In this document: piece after piece, positions 32,666 through 41,872 of the stretch | How the letters are laid out: each line of letters starts with the position of its first letter | Position numbering within the stretch: the stretch's first letter is position 1 | Source of the DNA: an uncultured Alphaproteobacteria bacterium | GTDB lineage: Bacteria; Pseudomonadota; Alphaproteobacteria; Caulobacterales; Parvularculaceae | DNA: 44,650 bases | Assembly: GCA_902826095.1 (NCBI GenBank) | Contig: CADEDN010000028.1 | Location: 1 to 44,650, forward strand | Direction of reading: 5' to 3' | Made by a program: the position numbers and the translations under genes | Notes under the pieces: generated by a model | Seen by the model: the letters and a program-made list of their open reading frames with translations, nothing else | What the model was told of the DNA's origin: nothing | Database searches by the model: none

Positions 32666-33610
32666 ATGGCCGGAAAATTCGATCGCGTTCCCGAGCTAAG
32701 CCTCAACGCTTACGTCCTTGGCGGCGCGTCGGAGAAACAGGCCTTCATGAACGCCCTGATCGAGGGCTTTCAATATTTCGGCTTCATCATTCTCAAGGAT
32801 CATGGGGTGAGCGGCGAACTCCTCGCGCGCGCCTATGACATGTCGAAATCGTTCTTCGACCTGCCGCTCGCGGAGAAGATGGCCTATGCGGCGGGCCCTG
32901 ACGGCCAGCGCGGCTACACGCCTTTCGGCCGCGAGCACGCCAAGGACGCGACGGTCGCGGACCTCAAGGAGTTCTGGCATGTCGGGCGCGAATTCGCCTT
33001 CGCCTCGCCGCTCGCCAATGTCTATCCGACCAACAAATGGCCGGAACGCCCGACGCGGTTTCGCGAAACCTTTCTGCAGCTTTACGCGGCGCTCGAGGAC
33101 GCGGGCTTTGCGATGCTCGAGGCGCTCGCGCCCTCGCTCGGCGTTGCGGACGATTATTTCCGCAAGATGGCGACCAACGGCAACTCGATCCTTCGCCTGC
33201 TGCATTATCCGCCGGTGCCGAAGGACGCCGACCCCGCCGCCGTCCGCGCCGCCGCGCATGAGGACATCAATTTGATCACCATCCTTGTCGCGGCCGAAGG
33301 CGCGGGGCTTGAGCTCCTCGACCGCGAGGGAAACTGGCTGTCGGTCGAGACCGCGCGCGACAATTTGATCGTCGACGCCGGCGACATGCTGGCGCGCGCC
33401 ACCAATGATTTCATCCCGGCGACGACGCATCGCGTCGTCAATCCGAAAGGGCCGAACGTCTCGCGCTATTCTATGCCGTTCTTCATGCACCCGCACCGCG
33501 ACGCCGTCCTTGAATGCATCCCGAGCTGCAAGGGGTCGGGCGCCAAATATCCGCCGATCACGGCGGATGCGTTCTTGAAGCAGCGCCTCAAGGAAATCGG
33601 GCTCGCGTGA
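32666..33610 (+). CDS. 2-oxoglutarate/Fe(II)-dependent oxygenase (isopenicillin N synthase family)
   Basis: This is a 314-residue protein. The N-terminal non-haem dioxygenase domain (FGFIILKDHGV) is followed by a jelly-roll domain with the iron triad: His and Asp in AAHEDINLITIL (about residues 198-200) and the distal His in TTHRVVNP (about 255). The 2-oxoglutarate-binding Arg lies in SRYSMPFF. The family oxidises small metabolites; the substrate is unknown. The ATG at 32666 matches family N-termini, although an earlier ATG at 32642 exists. The stop overlaps the next start (GTGA). Confidence 0.88.
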   Translation: MAGKFDRVPELSLNAYVLGGASEKQAFMNALIEGFQYFGFIILKDHGVSGELLARAYDMSKSFFDLPLAEKMAYAAGPDGQRGYTPFGREHAKDATVADLKEFWHVGREFAFASPLANVYPTNKWPERPTRFRETFLQLYAALEDAGFAMLEALAPSLGVADDYFRKMATNGNSILRLLHYPPVPKDADPAAVRAAAHEDINLITILVAAEGAGLELLDREGNWLSVETARDNLIVDAGDMLARATNDFIPATTHRVVNPKGPNVSRYSMPFFMHPHRDAVLECIPSCKGSGAKYPPITADAFLKQRLKEIGLA

Positions 33611-34128
33611 GCGACGCGTACCAGATCCGGGCGGCGGTTGAGGCCGACATCGACGCCATGCGGGCGGTCGAACAAAGGGCCGGCCAGCTCTTTCGAACGA
33701 TCGGCTATGATTTTTGCGCGGACGGTCCCAATCGCGGGCATGAGGAACACCGAAGGGTAATGAAGGCGGGCGTCACATATGTCGTGACGACCCCCACGAC
33801 CGCTATTGCCGGTTTCGCCATGTTCGAACCGATGGACGGCGACGTCCATCTCGTGGAAATCGACGTCGATCCCGATCACCAGAGGCAGGGTCTCGCCCGC
33901 CGGATGATCGCTCATGGCGCGGAATGGTCGACGGCGAAAGACTTTGACGGCATGACGCTGACGACTTATCGCGACGTTTCATGGAACGCCCCCTTCTACC
34001 GGCGACTAGGCTTTGTCGATCTGGAACCGGATGCGAATCGCCCGGGGCTCCTTGACGTCGTAAGAAAAGAAGCGGCTTGGGGCTTTGCGCTCCGCCCGCG
34101 GATCACCATGCGAAAGCGCCTCAAATGA
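33607..34128 (+). CDS. GNAT family N-acetyltransferase
   Basis: This is a 173-residue protein with the acetyl-CoA-binding pattern VEIDVDPDHQRQGLARRMI (V-x-P-x-x-x-x-x-G-x-G/A), the later NAPFYRRLGFVDL, and a basic C-terminal end. It transfers an acetyl group to an amine; the acceptor is unknown. Starts overlap both neighbours: GTGA with the oxygenase and ATGA with the oxidoreductase. The three are therefore translated as one unit and may act on the same substrate class. Confidence 0.88.
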   Translation: MSDAYQIRAAVEADIDAMRAVEQRAGQLFRTIGYDFCADGPNRGHEEHRRVMKAGVTYVVTTPTTAIAGFAMFEPMDGDVHLVEIDVDPDHQRQGLARRMIAHGAEWSTAKDFDGMTLTTYRDVSWNAPFYRRLGFVDLEPDANRPGLLDVVRKEAAWGFALRPRITMRKRLK

Positions 34129-35741
34129 CCGCTGCAATACCGGATATTCTCATCATCGGCGCCGGCCATAACGGCCTCGTCTGCGCGGCCTATCTCGCGG
34201 CGGCGGGGTTGAGCGTTCGCGTCGTCGAGCGGCGCGACATCGTCGGCGGCGCCGCGGTGACGGAGGAATTCCATCCCGGCTTCCGGAATTCGACGGCGAG
34301 CTACACGGTCAGCCTCCTCAATCCGAAGGTGATCGCCGATCTCGATCTTTATGCGAACGGCCTCAAGGTCGTCGAGCGCGACATTTCGAATTTCTGGCCG
34401 ACGGGAACCAAGGAAGGCGAGTATCTGAAACTCACCTTCGAACCCGAACGCAACAGCCGCGAATTCGCCCGCCTTTCGCAGCATGACGCCGACGCGCTGC
34501 CGCGTTATTATGAGGCGATCGACATCGCCGCCGACGTGCTGCGCGATCTTGTCCTGACGATCCCCCCCAATCTCGGCGGCGGCGTTTCCGATCTCTGGCG
34601 CGCGCTGACGACGGGCGGGCGGCTCGCGCGCCTTAAGCAAAAGGATCAGACGCTGATCCTCGACTTCTTCACGAAATCCGCCGCGGAGTTTCTCGAGCGC
34701 TATTTCGAACACCCCTCGATCATCGGCGCCTTCGCCTTTGACGGCATCGTCGGCGCCTATGCGTCGCCCTATTCGGCCGGCACCGCCTATGTCCTCCTTC
34801 ACCACGCCTTCGGCGAAGTGAACGGCAAGAAGGGCCGCTGGGGCCATGCGATCGGCGGCATGGGCGCGATCACGGGCGCGATGCGGCGCGTCGCCGAAGC
34901 GCGCGGCGCCGAGATCATGACCGGATCGCCGGTCGCCGAACTGATTGTCGAGAACGGCCGGGCCGCCGGCGTCAAACTCGAAAACGGCGAAATCATCCGC
35001 GCCCGCGCGGTCGCCGCGAACGTCAACCCGAAACTGCTGCTGACAAAGCTCGTCGCGGCGCAGGACATCGACGGGGACGCGCGCGTCCGCATGGAGAATT
35101 ACGCCTGCGGCTCCGGCACGTTCCGGATGAATGTCGCGCTGTCGCAGCTGCCGCAATTCTCGGCGCTTCCCGCCGCCGGCGCTGAAGAACACCATCGCTC
35201 CGGCATCGTCATCGGACCGACCGTCGATTATCTCGACAGGGCCTATCTTGACGCCCGCCAATATGGCTGGTCGCGCGAGCCGATCGTTGAAATGCTCATC
35301 CCGTCGACGATGGATGACAGCCTTGCGCCCGAGGGCAAGCATGTCGCGAGCCTCTTTTGCCAGCAATTCGCGCCGTCGCTCTCGGACGGCCGCAGCTGGG
35401 ATTCCTGCCGCGACCTCGCGGCGCAGACGATCATCGACACGGTCACGAAATACGCGCCGAATTTCAGGGCGAGCGTCATCGCGACGCAACTGCATTCGCC
35501 GCTCGACCTCGAACGCAAATTCGGCCTCGTCGCCGGCGACATCATGCACGGGCGGCTGTCGCTCGATCAGATGTTTTCGACCCGCCCTATGCCCGGCTAT
35601 GCGGATCATCGCATGCCGGTGAAGGGCCTTTATCTTTGCGGCGCCGGCGCGCATCCCGGCGGCGGCGTCACCGGCGCGCCCGGCCACAACGCGGCGCAGG
35701 CGATCCTCGCGGATTTCCGCTCACGGAAGATTCCGGCCTGA
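34125..35741 (+). CDS. Phytoene-desaturase-like FAD-dependent oxidoreductase
   Basis: This is a 538-residue protein. The N-terminal dinucleotide-binding motif is IIGAGHNGLVCAAYLAAAG, then RRDIVGGAAVTEEFHPGF, and the C-terminal FAD motif is GLYLCGAGAHPGGGVTGAPGHNA. This layout belongs to the phytoene desaturase/PYROXD2-like group rather than to carotenoid enzymes with known roles. No carotenoid genes lie nearby. It is last in an overlapping trio with the oxygenase and the GNAT protein. Confidence 0.9.
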   Translation: MTAAIPDILIIGAGHNGLVCAAYLAAAGLSVRVVERRDIVGGAAVTEEFHPGFRNSTASYTVSLLNPKVIADLDLYANGLKVVERDISNFWPTGTKEGEYLKLTFEPERNSREFARLSQHDADALPRYYEAIDIAADVLRDLVLTIPPNLGGGVSDLWRALTTGGRLARLKQKDQTLILDFFTKSAAEFLERYFEHPSIIGAFAFDGIVGAYASPYSAGTAYVLLHHAFGEVNGKKGRWGHAIGGMGAITGAMRRVAEARGAEIMTGSPVAELIVENGRAAGVKLENGEIIRARAVAANVNPKLLLTKLVAAQDIDGDARVRMENYACGSGTFRMNVALSQLPQFSALPAAGAEEHHRSGIVIGPTVDYLDRAYLDARQYGWSREPIVEMLIPSTMDDSLAPEGKHVASLFCQQFAPSLSDGRSWDSCRDLAAQTIIDTVTKYAPNFRASVIATQLHSPLDLERKFGLVAGDIMHGRLSLDQMFSTRPMPGYADHRMPVKGLYLCGAGAHPGGGVTGAPGHNAAQAILADFRSRKIPA

Positions 35742-35848
35742 TCGAGCCAGTCGGCGCACCGGCGCAAGACGCAAAAAATCAGCGCCGGCGCGCGCAGCCA
35801 TGCTTCGTGACGCCGCTTCGCGGCTTCCCTGGATGAAGCTAAGCAGAA

Positions 35849-35898
35849 CCGGCCTCATCCTGAGGAGCGCGCGGAACGCGCGCGTCGCGAAGGATGGC
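35849..35898. repeat. Degenerate copy of the CCTCATCCTGAGGAGC repeat
   Basis: It contains CCTCATCCTGAGGAGC followed by a different hairpin (GCGCGCGGAACGCGCGCG) and TCGCGAAGGATGG. It shares the ends, but not the core, of the 100-base repeat at 21348 and 44135. It lies in a 190-base gap between two genes that end toward each other. Confidence 0.6.
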
Positions 35899-35931
35899 TG
35901 CGCTTCCGAATCCAGATTATCGCTTTTCGGG

Positions 35932-38466
35932 TTAATCGCAGTGCCAGCAATCCTCGCCGATCGGGCTTCCGGGCGGCGCGGGGTGCGCTTTGGCCGACGG
36001 CGCGATCGCCGGCGCGGGGCGGCTTAAATGCGCGGCGATCATGTCGCGCAGGCCGTCGCGATGCGCGCGGTCGACGCCATAGCTTAAGAGCGGCGAGGCG
36101 GCGAGGCGGCCTGAGAGCGCCTTGAGATAAGCGTTCGTCCGCAGGCGGACCTCGGGCGAGGCCGCGGCGCCGGGGCCGAAATTCAAAAACAGGGTCGCCG
36201 CCTGCGATTCTCCCGCGGCGGCGCCGCCGGCGCCGATCTCGATCAGCATCGACACGTAGCGCGTTTGAAGGCGCCGGGCGATTTCAGCGCTCCGCCCGGC
36301 CGCCGCCGTCCAGATGAGCTTCTGCTCAAGGGCGCCAAGCACGTCGCCATGGGTCAAGGCGCTCGCGTCGCGACGCTCCATTTCAATGAGCCGCGCGCTC
36401 CGCGACGGGTGCAGCAAGGCGCCCAGCGTCTTCGTCGCCGCAGTGTCAGCGGCGGCGAGAAGATCGAACATCGGGGCCGCGTCGCCGCCAAAGCGTTCGG
36501 CGCCGGCGCCCGGTCCGCCGAACGATTCGATTTCAGGCGTCAGCAGATCAAGGGTCGCATCGGGCAGATCAAGGACGTCCGGATCGAGCGTCGCGATCAG
36601 CGCCGACAGCGCGGCGCGCTGGCGTTCGGCCGCGACCGGCGCGGCCGCAGCGTCGCCGTCGCCCTTCACCGCATAGCGGAAATCATAGCCGCCGATGAGT
36701 TTCGCCGCGGCGTCTATCTGGTATCGGTGATAGAGGTAGATTGGCGCGATGACCGCCGACAGATCCGAAGTCGGACGGCCCTTCCCGATCGCGTTCTCGC
36801 CGAATTTCGCCAGCGCGATTTCACGAACGCGCATCGTTTCGGCGAGCATTGCCACGGCGTCGTCGCCATTGTCCCAGACGGCGGCGAAGGGATGCCCGCT
36901 GTCGACGCCCCGCGCCTGCGCGTCGTCGACAAAACGCAGCCCCTTGCGCTGCGCGTTGCGCAGGATCTCATCGAGCGCCGTCGCTTCGTCGACGCCCGAT
37001 CGCGTTTCGGAATAAAGCCATGTCGCGGCGACCTTGTCCCATTCGCCGATTCCTGGCGCGTAGGCGCGGCTGAAATCAAGCTCGCCCGACGGCGTCGGCC
37101 GGACATAGGGCGCTGGATAATCCATCACCGAAGCGCGATCATTGGCGCTCGCCGCGAAATTATGCGCAAAGCCGAGCGTGTGCCCGACTTCATGGGCGGC
37201 AAGCTGCCTGATGCGGGCGAGCGACAGCACAATCGGATCATCGGCGGCGCCGGTTCCAGTCTTCGCGGTCCCGGCGAGGCCTTCAAAGATCATTCGGTCC
37301 TGCCGGACGCGCTGGCTGCCGAGAATGACGTTCGCCTTCAGCATTTCGCCGGTGCGCGGATCGTAAACGCCGCCGCCATAGGACCAGCCGCGCGTCTGCC
37401 GGTGCACCCACTGGATCACATTGTATCGCGCATCGAGCGGATGCGCCCCTTCGGGCAGCAATTCGACCCTATAAGCGTCCTGAAATCCCGCCGCCCGGAA
37501 CGCGTCGTCCCACCAGGCGGCGCCTTCAATCAGCGCCCGCCGGACCGGTTCCGGCGCGCCGCGGTCGACATAAAAGACGATCGGCTTTTTGACGGCGCCG
37601 AAGCGCGCGTTTGGATCCTTGCGCTCCAGCCGGAAGCGGCGCGCGTAGCGCTTGACGATCGGCGCCTCGAGCGATGCGCTGAAATCATAATAAGGCGCAT
37701 CGATCGCGCCGGCGCGCGGATCGAACAGCCTCGGCTTGAAGCCGTCATCCGGCAGGCGGACAAAGGAATGGTGCTGAACAAGCGTCGCGACGCGCCCGTC
37801 AGCCGCCGTCGCCGCGACTTCCTCGCCGGCCTTGTCTGCGACGAGCGTGACGAAAGCGTCGATCTCGACATTGTCCGGAAACATCAGGGCCGATTTCGCA
37901 TCGGCGAAGCTGCGGTCCTTGTCGATCGAATAAGAGCCCTGTCCGCCGCGGTCGAGCGCGCCTTCGAGATCGAGAACATCGCTCGTCAGAAATCCTGAAA
38001 TGTCGACCGTATAAGCGCCGCCGGGGTTTTCGTCGGCGACCGCGCCCGCCCACAAAAACGAGCGCGCGAATGAATTGCGCACGGATAATTGCTCGTCATC
38101 GCTTTTGGCGCTCGCCCGGTACGTCCAGTTTTCCTGTTCGATGACGACTTTCTTGCCGACGCGGCGGAAGGCGATGATCTTGCCGCCGTCGCCATAGCCG
38201 CGATCAAGCCCGACCGGATTGGATCCAAGGCCCGCGGTCAGCGCCGTCGCATGGATCGCGCGCAGCGAAACGCCGTCGCCGTCGGCCTTCGGCAAGGTGA
38301 CGAGCACGCCGCCATCGTCGCGGACTTCCATCTTGAAGAAGGGCGGGCCCTGCCTCGCCCGCTCGGCGAACACGCGCGGCTCGCGCATTTCAGAAGCGAC
38401 ATCGCCGGTCTCGACCGAACACCCGCTCGCCGACAAAATAGACAGACATATTGCGAGCCGCTTCAT
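35932..38466 (-). CDS. Zinc-dependent metalloprotease lipoprotein (metzincin type)
   Basis: This is an 844-residue protein. A signal sequence ends in the lipobox LSASGC (Cys about residue 16). The zinc motif HEVGHTLGFAH (H-E-x-x-H-x-x-G-x-x-H) occurs near residue 430. A SVMDYPAPY segment provides the Met-turn, and the C-terminal end is ECWHCD-like. The arrangement resembles large bacterial proteins carrying DUF5117 and DUF4953, which are exported metzincin-like proteases of unknown substrate. The ATG at 38466 is preferred over one 15 bases upstream because the lipobox then fits. Confidence 0.88.
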   Translation of the reverse strand: MKRLAICLSILSASGCSVETGDVASEMREPRVFAERARQGPPFFKMEVRDDGGVLVTLPKADGDGVSLRAIHATALTAGLGSNPVGLDRGYGDGGKIIAFRRVGKKVVIEQENWTYRASAKSDDEQLSVRNSFARSFLWAGAVADENPGGAYTVDISGFLTSDVLDLEGALDRGGQGSYSIDKDRSFADAKSALMFPDNVEIDAFVTLVADKAGEEVAATAADGRVATLVQHHSFVRLPDDGFKPRLFDPRAGAIDAPYYDFSASLEAPIVKRYARRFRLERKDPNARFGAVKKPIVFYVDRGAPEPVRRALIEGAAWWDDAFRAAGFQDAYRVELLPEGAHPLDARYNVIQWVHRQTRGWSYGGGVYDPRTGEMLKANVILGSQRVRQDRMIFEGLAGTAKTGTGAADDPIVLSLARIRQLAAHEVGHTLGFAHNFAASANDRASVMDYPAPYVRPTPSGELDFSRAYAPGIGEWDKVAATWLYSETRSGVDEATALDEILRNAQRKGLRFVDDAQARGVDSGHPFAAVWDNGDDAVAMLAETMRVREIALAKFGENAIGKGRPTSDLSAVIAPIYLYHRYQIDAAAKLIGGYDFRYAVKGDGDAAAAPVAAERQRAALSALIATLDPDVLDLPDATLDLLTPEIESFGGPGAGAERFGGDAAPMFDLLAAADTAATKTLGALLHPSRSARLIEMERRDASALTHGDVLGALEQKLIWTAAAGRSAEIARRLQTRYVSMLIEIGAGGAAAGESQAATLFLNFGPGAAASPEVRLRTNAYLKALSGRLAASPLLSYGVDRAHRDGLRDMIAAHLSRPAPAIAPSAKAHPAPPGSPIGEDCWHCD

Positions 38467-38537
38467 CGCCGACCTTTCCAATGACGGGAATCGGGGCGGA
38501 CGATGGCGGAATCGGCCATCGGGATCAATGCCGGCGA

Positions 38538-39017
38538 TCAGAGCATCGCCTCGATTTTGCGGCTGATCTGCTCGGGCGCATCCTGCGGACCGAATCGCGC
38601 GACCACCGCGCCGTCGCCGTCAACGAGGAATTTCGTGAAATTCCATTTGATCGCTTCCGACCCGGCGAGCCCTTTCCTTTCCTTCTTCAGGAATTTGTAG
38701 AGCGGGTGCGCGTCCTCGCCGTTGACGTCGATCTTGGCGAACATTGGAAAGGTGACGCCGTAGGTCGTCGCGCAGAAGGTCGCGATCTCCTTCTCGTCGC
38801 CGGGCTCTTGCGCGCCGAACTGGTTGCAGGGAAATCCAAGCACCTCGACGCCGCGATCCCGGTGCTGCTCATAGAGTTCCTGCAATCCCTCATATTGCGG
38901 CGTGAACCCGCATTTCGACGCGACATTGACGATGAGGAGCGTCTTGCCCTTGTAGGCCGAGAGACTTTCCTCCCCGCCGTTCAATCGCTTCGCGGAAAAA
39001 TCATGAACTGTCGTCAT
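38538..39017 (-). CDS. Glutathione peroxidase family protein
   Basis: This is a 159-residue thiol peroxidase with catalytic Cys36 in VASKCGFTPQYEGL, Gln in FPCNQFGAQEPG and Trp/Asn in KWNFTKFLVD. It lacks selenocysteine, so it likely uses thioredoxin or glutathione. It reduces peroxides in the cytoplasm, and no signal peptide is seen. It is upstream of the metalloprotease on the same strand with a 71-base gap and divergent from the moxR-like gene. Confidence 0.93.
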   Translation of the reverse strand: MTTVHDFSAKRLNGGEESLSAYKGKTLLIVNVASKCGFTPQYEGLQELYEQHRDRGVEVLGFPCNQFGAQEPGDEKEIATFCATTYGVTFPMFAKIDVNGEDAHPLYKFLKKERKGLAGSEAIKWNFTKFLVDGDGAVVARFGPQDAPEQISRKIEAML

Positions 39018-39114
39018 TGCGGCGTCCTCCCTTGTTTCTCTGCCAGGCGGCGTTGCCGCGCTCTTTGCAGGTTCTTATAGTCCGCCGGCGCGCGGATGAA
39101 AAAGGGCTGCATCA

Positions 39115-39960
39115 GTGAAGTTTGTCGGCACCAGGGATTATGTCGCGACCGATGATCTGAAAGTCGCGGTCAACGCCGCCGTGACCTTGGAGCGGCCGCT
39201 TCTCGTCAAGGGCGAGCCTGGCACCGGCAAGACGGTGCTGGCGCAGGAGATCGCCAAGGCGCTGAAAGCGCCGCTGCTTGAATGGCACATCAAGTCGACG
39301 ACGAAGGCGCATCAGGGGCTTTACGAATATGACGCGGTGGCGCGGCTGCGCGACGGACAGCTCGGCGAAGAGCGCGCGCGCGACGTCAGGAACTATATCA
39401 AGCGCGGCAAGCTCTGGGAGGCGTTCACGGCGCCGGAGCGGCCCGTTCTTCTCATCGACGAAATCGACAAGGCCGACATCGAGTTTCCGAACGACTTGCT
39501 GCAGGAACTCGATCGCATGGAGTTCTTCGTCTACGAAACCGGCGAGACGATCAAGGCGGCGCGCCGGCCTGTCGTCGTCATCACCTCAAACAATGAAAAG
39601 GAATTGCCGGACGCGTTTTTGCGCCGCTGCTTTTTTCACTACATCAAATTCCCGGACGCGAAGACCATGGCGGAGATCGTCGAGGTGCATTATCCAGGCG
39701 TCAAACAGCGCCTTGTCGGCGACGCGTTGAAGATATTCTACGAAATACGCGAGGTTCCCGGCCTCAAAAAAAAGCCGTCGACATCGGAATTGCTCGACTG
39801 GCTGAAACTCTTGATGTCCGAGGACGTTTCGGAAGACGTGCTGCGCGAGCGCGATCCGAGAAAAGCGATCCCGCCGCTTCATGGCGCGCTCCTCAAAAAT
39901 GAGCAGGACGTGCATTTGTTCGAGCGACTGGCGTTTCTCGCAAGGCGCGAGGGGGCGTAG
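39115..39960 (+). CDS. MoxR-family AAA+ ATPase
   Basis: This is a 281-residue protein with Walker A GEPGTGKTVLAQE (about residues 34-46), Walker B LLIDEIDKADIEFPNDLLQEL, a sensor TSNNEKELPDAFLRR (including an Arg-finger-like FLRRC), and sensor 2 at the C-terminus. MoxR ATPases act as chaperones, usually together with a VWA-domain protein. No VWA gene follows here. The start is GTG at 39115; no other start keeps the N-terminus intact. Confidence 0.92.
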   Translation: MKFVGTRDYVATDDLKVAVNAAVTLERPLLVKGEPGTGKTVLAQEIAKALKAPLLEWHIKSTTKAHQGLYEYDAVARLRDGQLGEERARDVRNYIKRGKLWEAFTAPERPVLLIDEIDKADIEFPNDLLQELDRMEFFVYETGETIKAARRPVVVITSNNEKELPDAFLRRCFFHYIKFPDAKTMAEIVEVHYPGVKQRLVGDALKIFYEIREVPGLKKKPSTSELLDWLKLLMSEDVSEDVLRERDPRKAIPPLHGALLKNEQDVHLFERLAFLARREGA

Positions 39961-39963
39961 CGC

Positions 39964-40842
39964 TTGCGCGCGGTCGCTCACCGCATCGCCGCCAACGGCC
40001 TCACGCATTTCGTCCGCGACGCTTCGCCGGGAAATGGGGGCGATGAAACCGCGCCGGCGGCGATCCTGCTGCACGGCTTTCCGGATTCGTCCGCCGTCTG
40101 GAATGATCTGACGCCGCTGCTGACGGACGCCAGCTTTCGCGTCATCGCGCCGGACCTTCGCGGCTTCGGCGAGACGGACATTCCAAAGTCGCTTGGCGAT
40201 TACGACATCAGGACGGGCGCCGCGATCGACGTCATCGCCATCCTCGATCACCTGAAGATCGGGCGAGCGCATCTCGTCGGTCATGATTTCGGCGCGCCGG
40301 TCGCCTGGATGCTCGCCGCGCAAAATCCGGCGCGATTCATGACGCTCGCGGCGCTGTCGGTCGGTCACACGCGCGCCTTTCTGAAGGCCGGCGCGGAACA
40401 AAAGAGGCGCAGCTTCTACATTCTTGTTCACCAGCTTCGCGGCCTGTGCGAATGGCTTTACCGCCGGCGCGACTGGGCGATGCTGCGGAACATCTGGGAG
40501 AGCAATCGCGAAATCGAAGAAACGATCCGCCTGCTTTCCCGTCCCGGGCGATTGACCGCCGGGCTCAACTGGTACCGCGCCAATATCAGCTTCCGGCGGA
40601 TGGTCTTCCCGCCTGCGGAAGGCGAGTTCGGCGAGGAGATTGTCCGGATTCCGACAATCGGCGTCTGGTCTTCCAGGGAAAAATACCTTGTCGAAGCGCA
40701 AATGGTGAATTCCGCCCGCTATGTCGATGCGCCCTGGCGCTATGAACGGATCGAAAACGCCGGGCATTGGCTTCAACTCGATGCGCCTGACCGGCTTGCG
40801 GCGTTGCTCCTGAGCCACTGGGGAAAAACCATTAAAGGCTGA
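39964..40842 (+). CDS. Alpha/beta hydrolase, epoxide-hydrolase-like
   Basis: This is a 292-residue protein with the oxyanion HGFPDSSAVW segment (about residues 37-46), the nucleophile elbow VGHDFGAP with Asp as nucleophile, and the catalytic His in ENAGHWLQLDAP. An Asp nucleophile marks epoxide hydrolases and haloalkane dehalogenases instead of esterases; the substrate is unknown. The start is taken as the TTG at 39964, immediately after the moxR-like stop. It has no clear ribosome site, so coupling to the upstream gene is likely. Confidence 0.86.
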   Translation: MRAVAHRIAANGLTHFVRDASPGNGGDETAPAAILLHGFPDSSAVWNDLTPLLTDASFRVIAPDLRGFGETDIPKSLGDYDIRTGAAIDVIAILDHLKIGRAHLVGHDFGAPVAWMLAAQNPARFMTLAALSVGHTRAFLKAGAEQKRRSFYILVHQLRGLCEWLYRRRDWAMLRNIWESNREIEETIRLLSRPGRLTAGLNWYRANISFRRMVFPPAEGEFGEEIVRIPTIGVWSSREKYLVEAQMVNSARYVDAPWRYERIENAGHWLQLDAPDRLAALLLSHWGKTIKG

Positions 40843-40945
40843 ACGCGATCAGGGACTCGCGCCGCCGGGCCGGATAAGCCAAGATGCGGTCGGCTGGGCT
40901 GTGGGGGAGCGGACCAGGATTGCGTCAAGGTCCGTGGGGTCATTC

Positions 40946-41860
40946 GTGAATTTCAAGAGCGCCGGCGCCGTCATCGCAGCGGGGGCCTTTTTTTTTGCAT
41001 CCGGAGCCGCGTTCGGCGGAGCGGTCGCGGAGCCTGATTGGTCGGACACGGAGTATCTTTCGCTCGCGGAGGCCGCCTCCAGCAATCTCGACCTTGCCGA
41101 TCCGCGCCTTGTCGCGCCGCAATTCTCGACCGCCTTTTCGCGCCTTGACGGCAAGCCGGCGGAGGGCCTGTCGCCGCATGAGGGCAAAGCCTCGGCGCTG
41201 TGGACAGGCCGGCGGTTTCAGGCGCGCGGGCGAATTATCGATTCGCGCGCGAGCGACACGAAGTTTGAAAGAGCCGCCGCGGGTACCGCGCCGGACGGCT
41301 GGTCGCTTGCTGGCGACAAGCTGGTTCATCGCGAGAGCGGGCTCGAGTGCCCGGCGTCCTTTACGCTGAAAGGCCGGGAGAAGGAGCGCATCCTCGCGCT
41401 CGATGCGATCACCGCCTATGATCGTCGCGGCCGGGACGTTTCCTGCAATTATGTGATTGACGGCGACGCCGCCGTGACGATTTACGCTTCCTATTACCCG
41501 ACGATGACGCTCGACGAGCATGCGGCGGGCGCGGTCGCCGCGATCCGGCAGAGCTTCGATGTTCGCGGCGAATTGCCGGTGACCGTCATTGAGGTCGAAA
41601 GCAAGAGCAAGACGGTCTCGACCGAGCCGCTGCCGACAGCCCTTTCGGGCGCCTTCGACATCGGCGAGATCAACGGCGTCCCCTATAAGACCTCGATCTG
41701 GCTCGCGAAATCGCATGGCTGGCACGTCAAGGCGCGCGCGACCTATGCGCAGGCCGATTTCACGTCTGAAATTGTCGCCGCCGTGCTTTTCGGCGTCAAT
41801 TACGTTAATGTCGACATGAAGAACCGGGCTGATCCGACGGGGGCCGGTCCGGAAGTCTGA
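40946..41860 (+). CDS. Secreted protein of unknown function
   Basis: This is a 304-residue protein with a signal peptide (about residues 1-28, AGAVIAAGAFFFASGAAF) and a mature domain of Asp/Ser/Ala-rich strands with two Cys (SGLECPASF and DVSCNYVID). The family is not recognised. The GTG at 40946 is chosen because it begins the signal peptide. In-frame GTGs at 40901 and 40934 would precede it with charged residues. It is followed by the ClpP-fold gene 12 bases later, so the two probably form an operon. Confidence 0.7.
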   Translation: MNFKSAGAVIAAGAFFFASGAAFGGAVAEPDWSDTEYLSLAEAASSNLDLADPRLVAPQFSTAFSRLDGKPAEGLSPHEGKASALWTGRRFQARGRIIDSRASDTKFERAAAGTAPDGWSLAGDKLVHRESGLECPASFTLKGREKERILALDAITAYDRRGRDVSCNYVIDGDAAVTIYASYYPTMTLDEHAAGAVAAIRQSFDVRGELPVTVIEVESKSKTVSTEPLPTALSGAFDIGEINGVPYKTSIWLAKSHGWHVKARATYAQADFTSEIVAAVLFGVNYVNVDMKNRADPTGAGPEV

Positions 41861-41872
41861 GGGGAGCGTTGT

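Noticed and set aside
33996-35687. A 563-codon minus-strand open frame opposite the desaturase-like gene
   Set aside because: The plus-strand gene has clear FAD motifs and coupled starts, and the antisense frame has none.
36265-37998. A 577-codon plus-strand open frame inside the metalloprotease gene
   Set aside because: It is antisense to a gene with a signal peptide and intact HExxHxxGxxH motif. Composition is that of a shadow frame.
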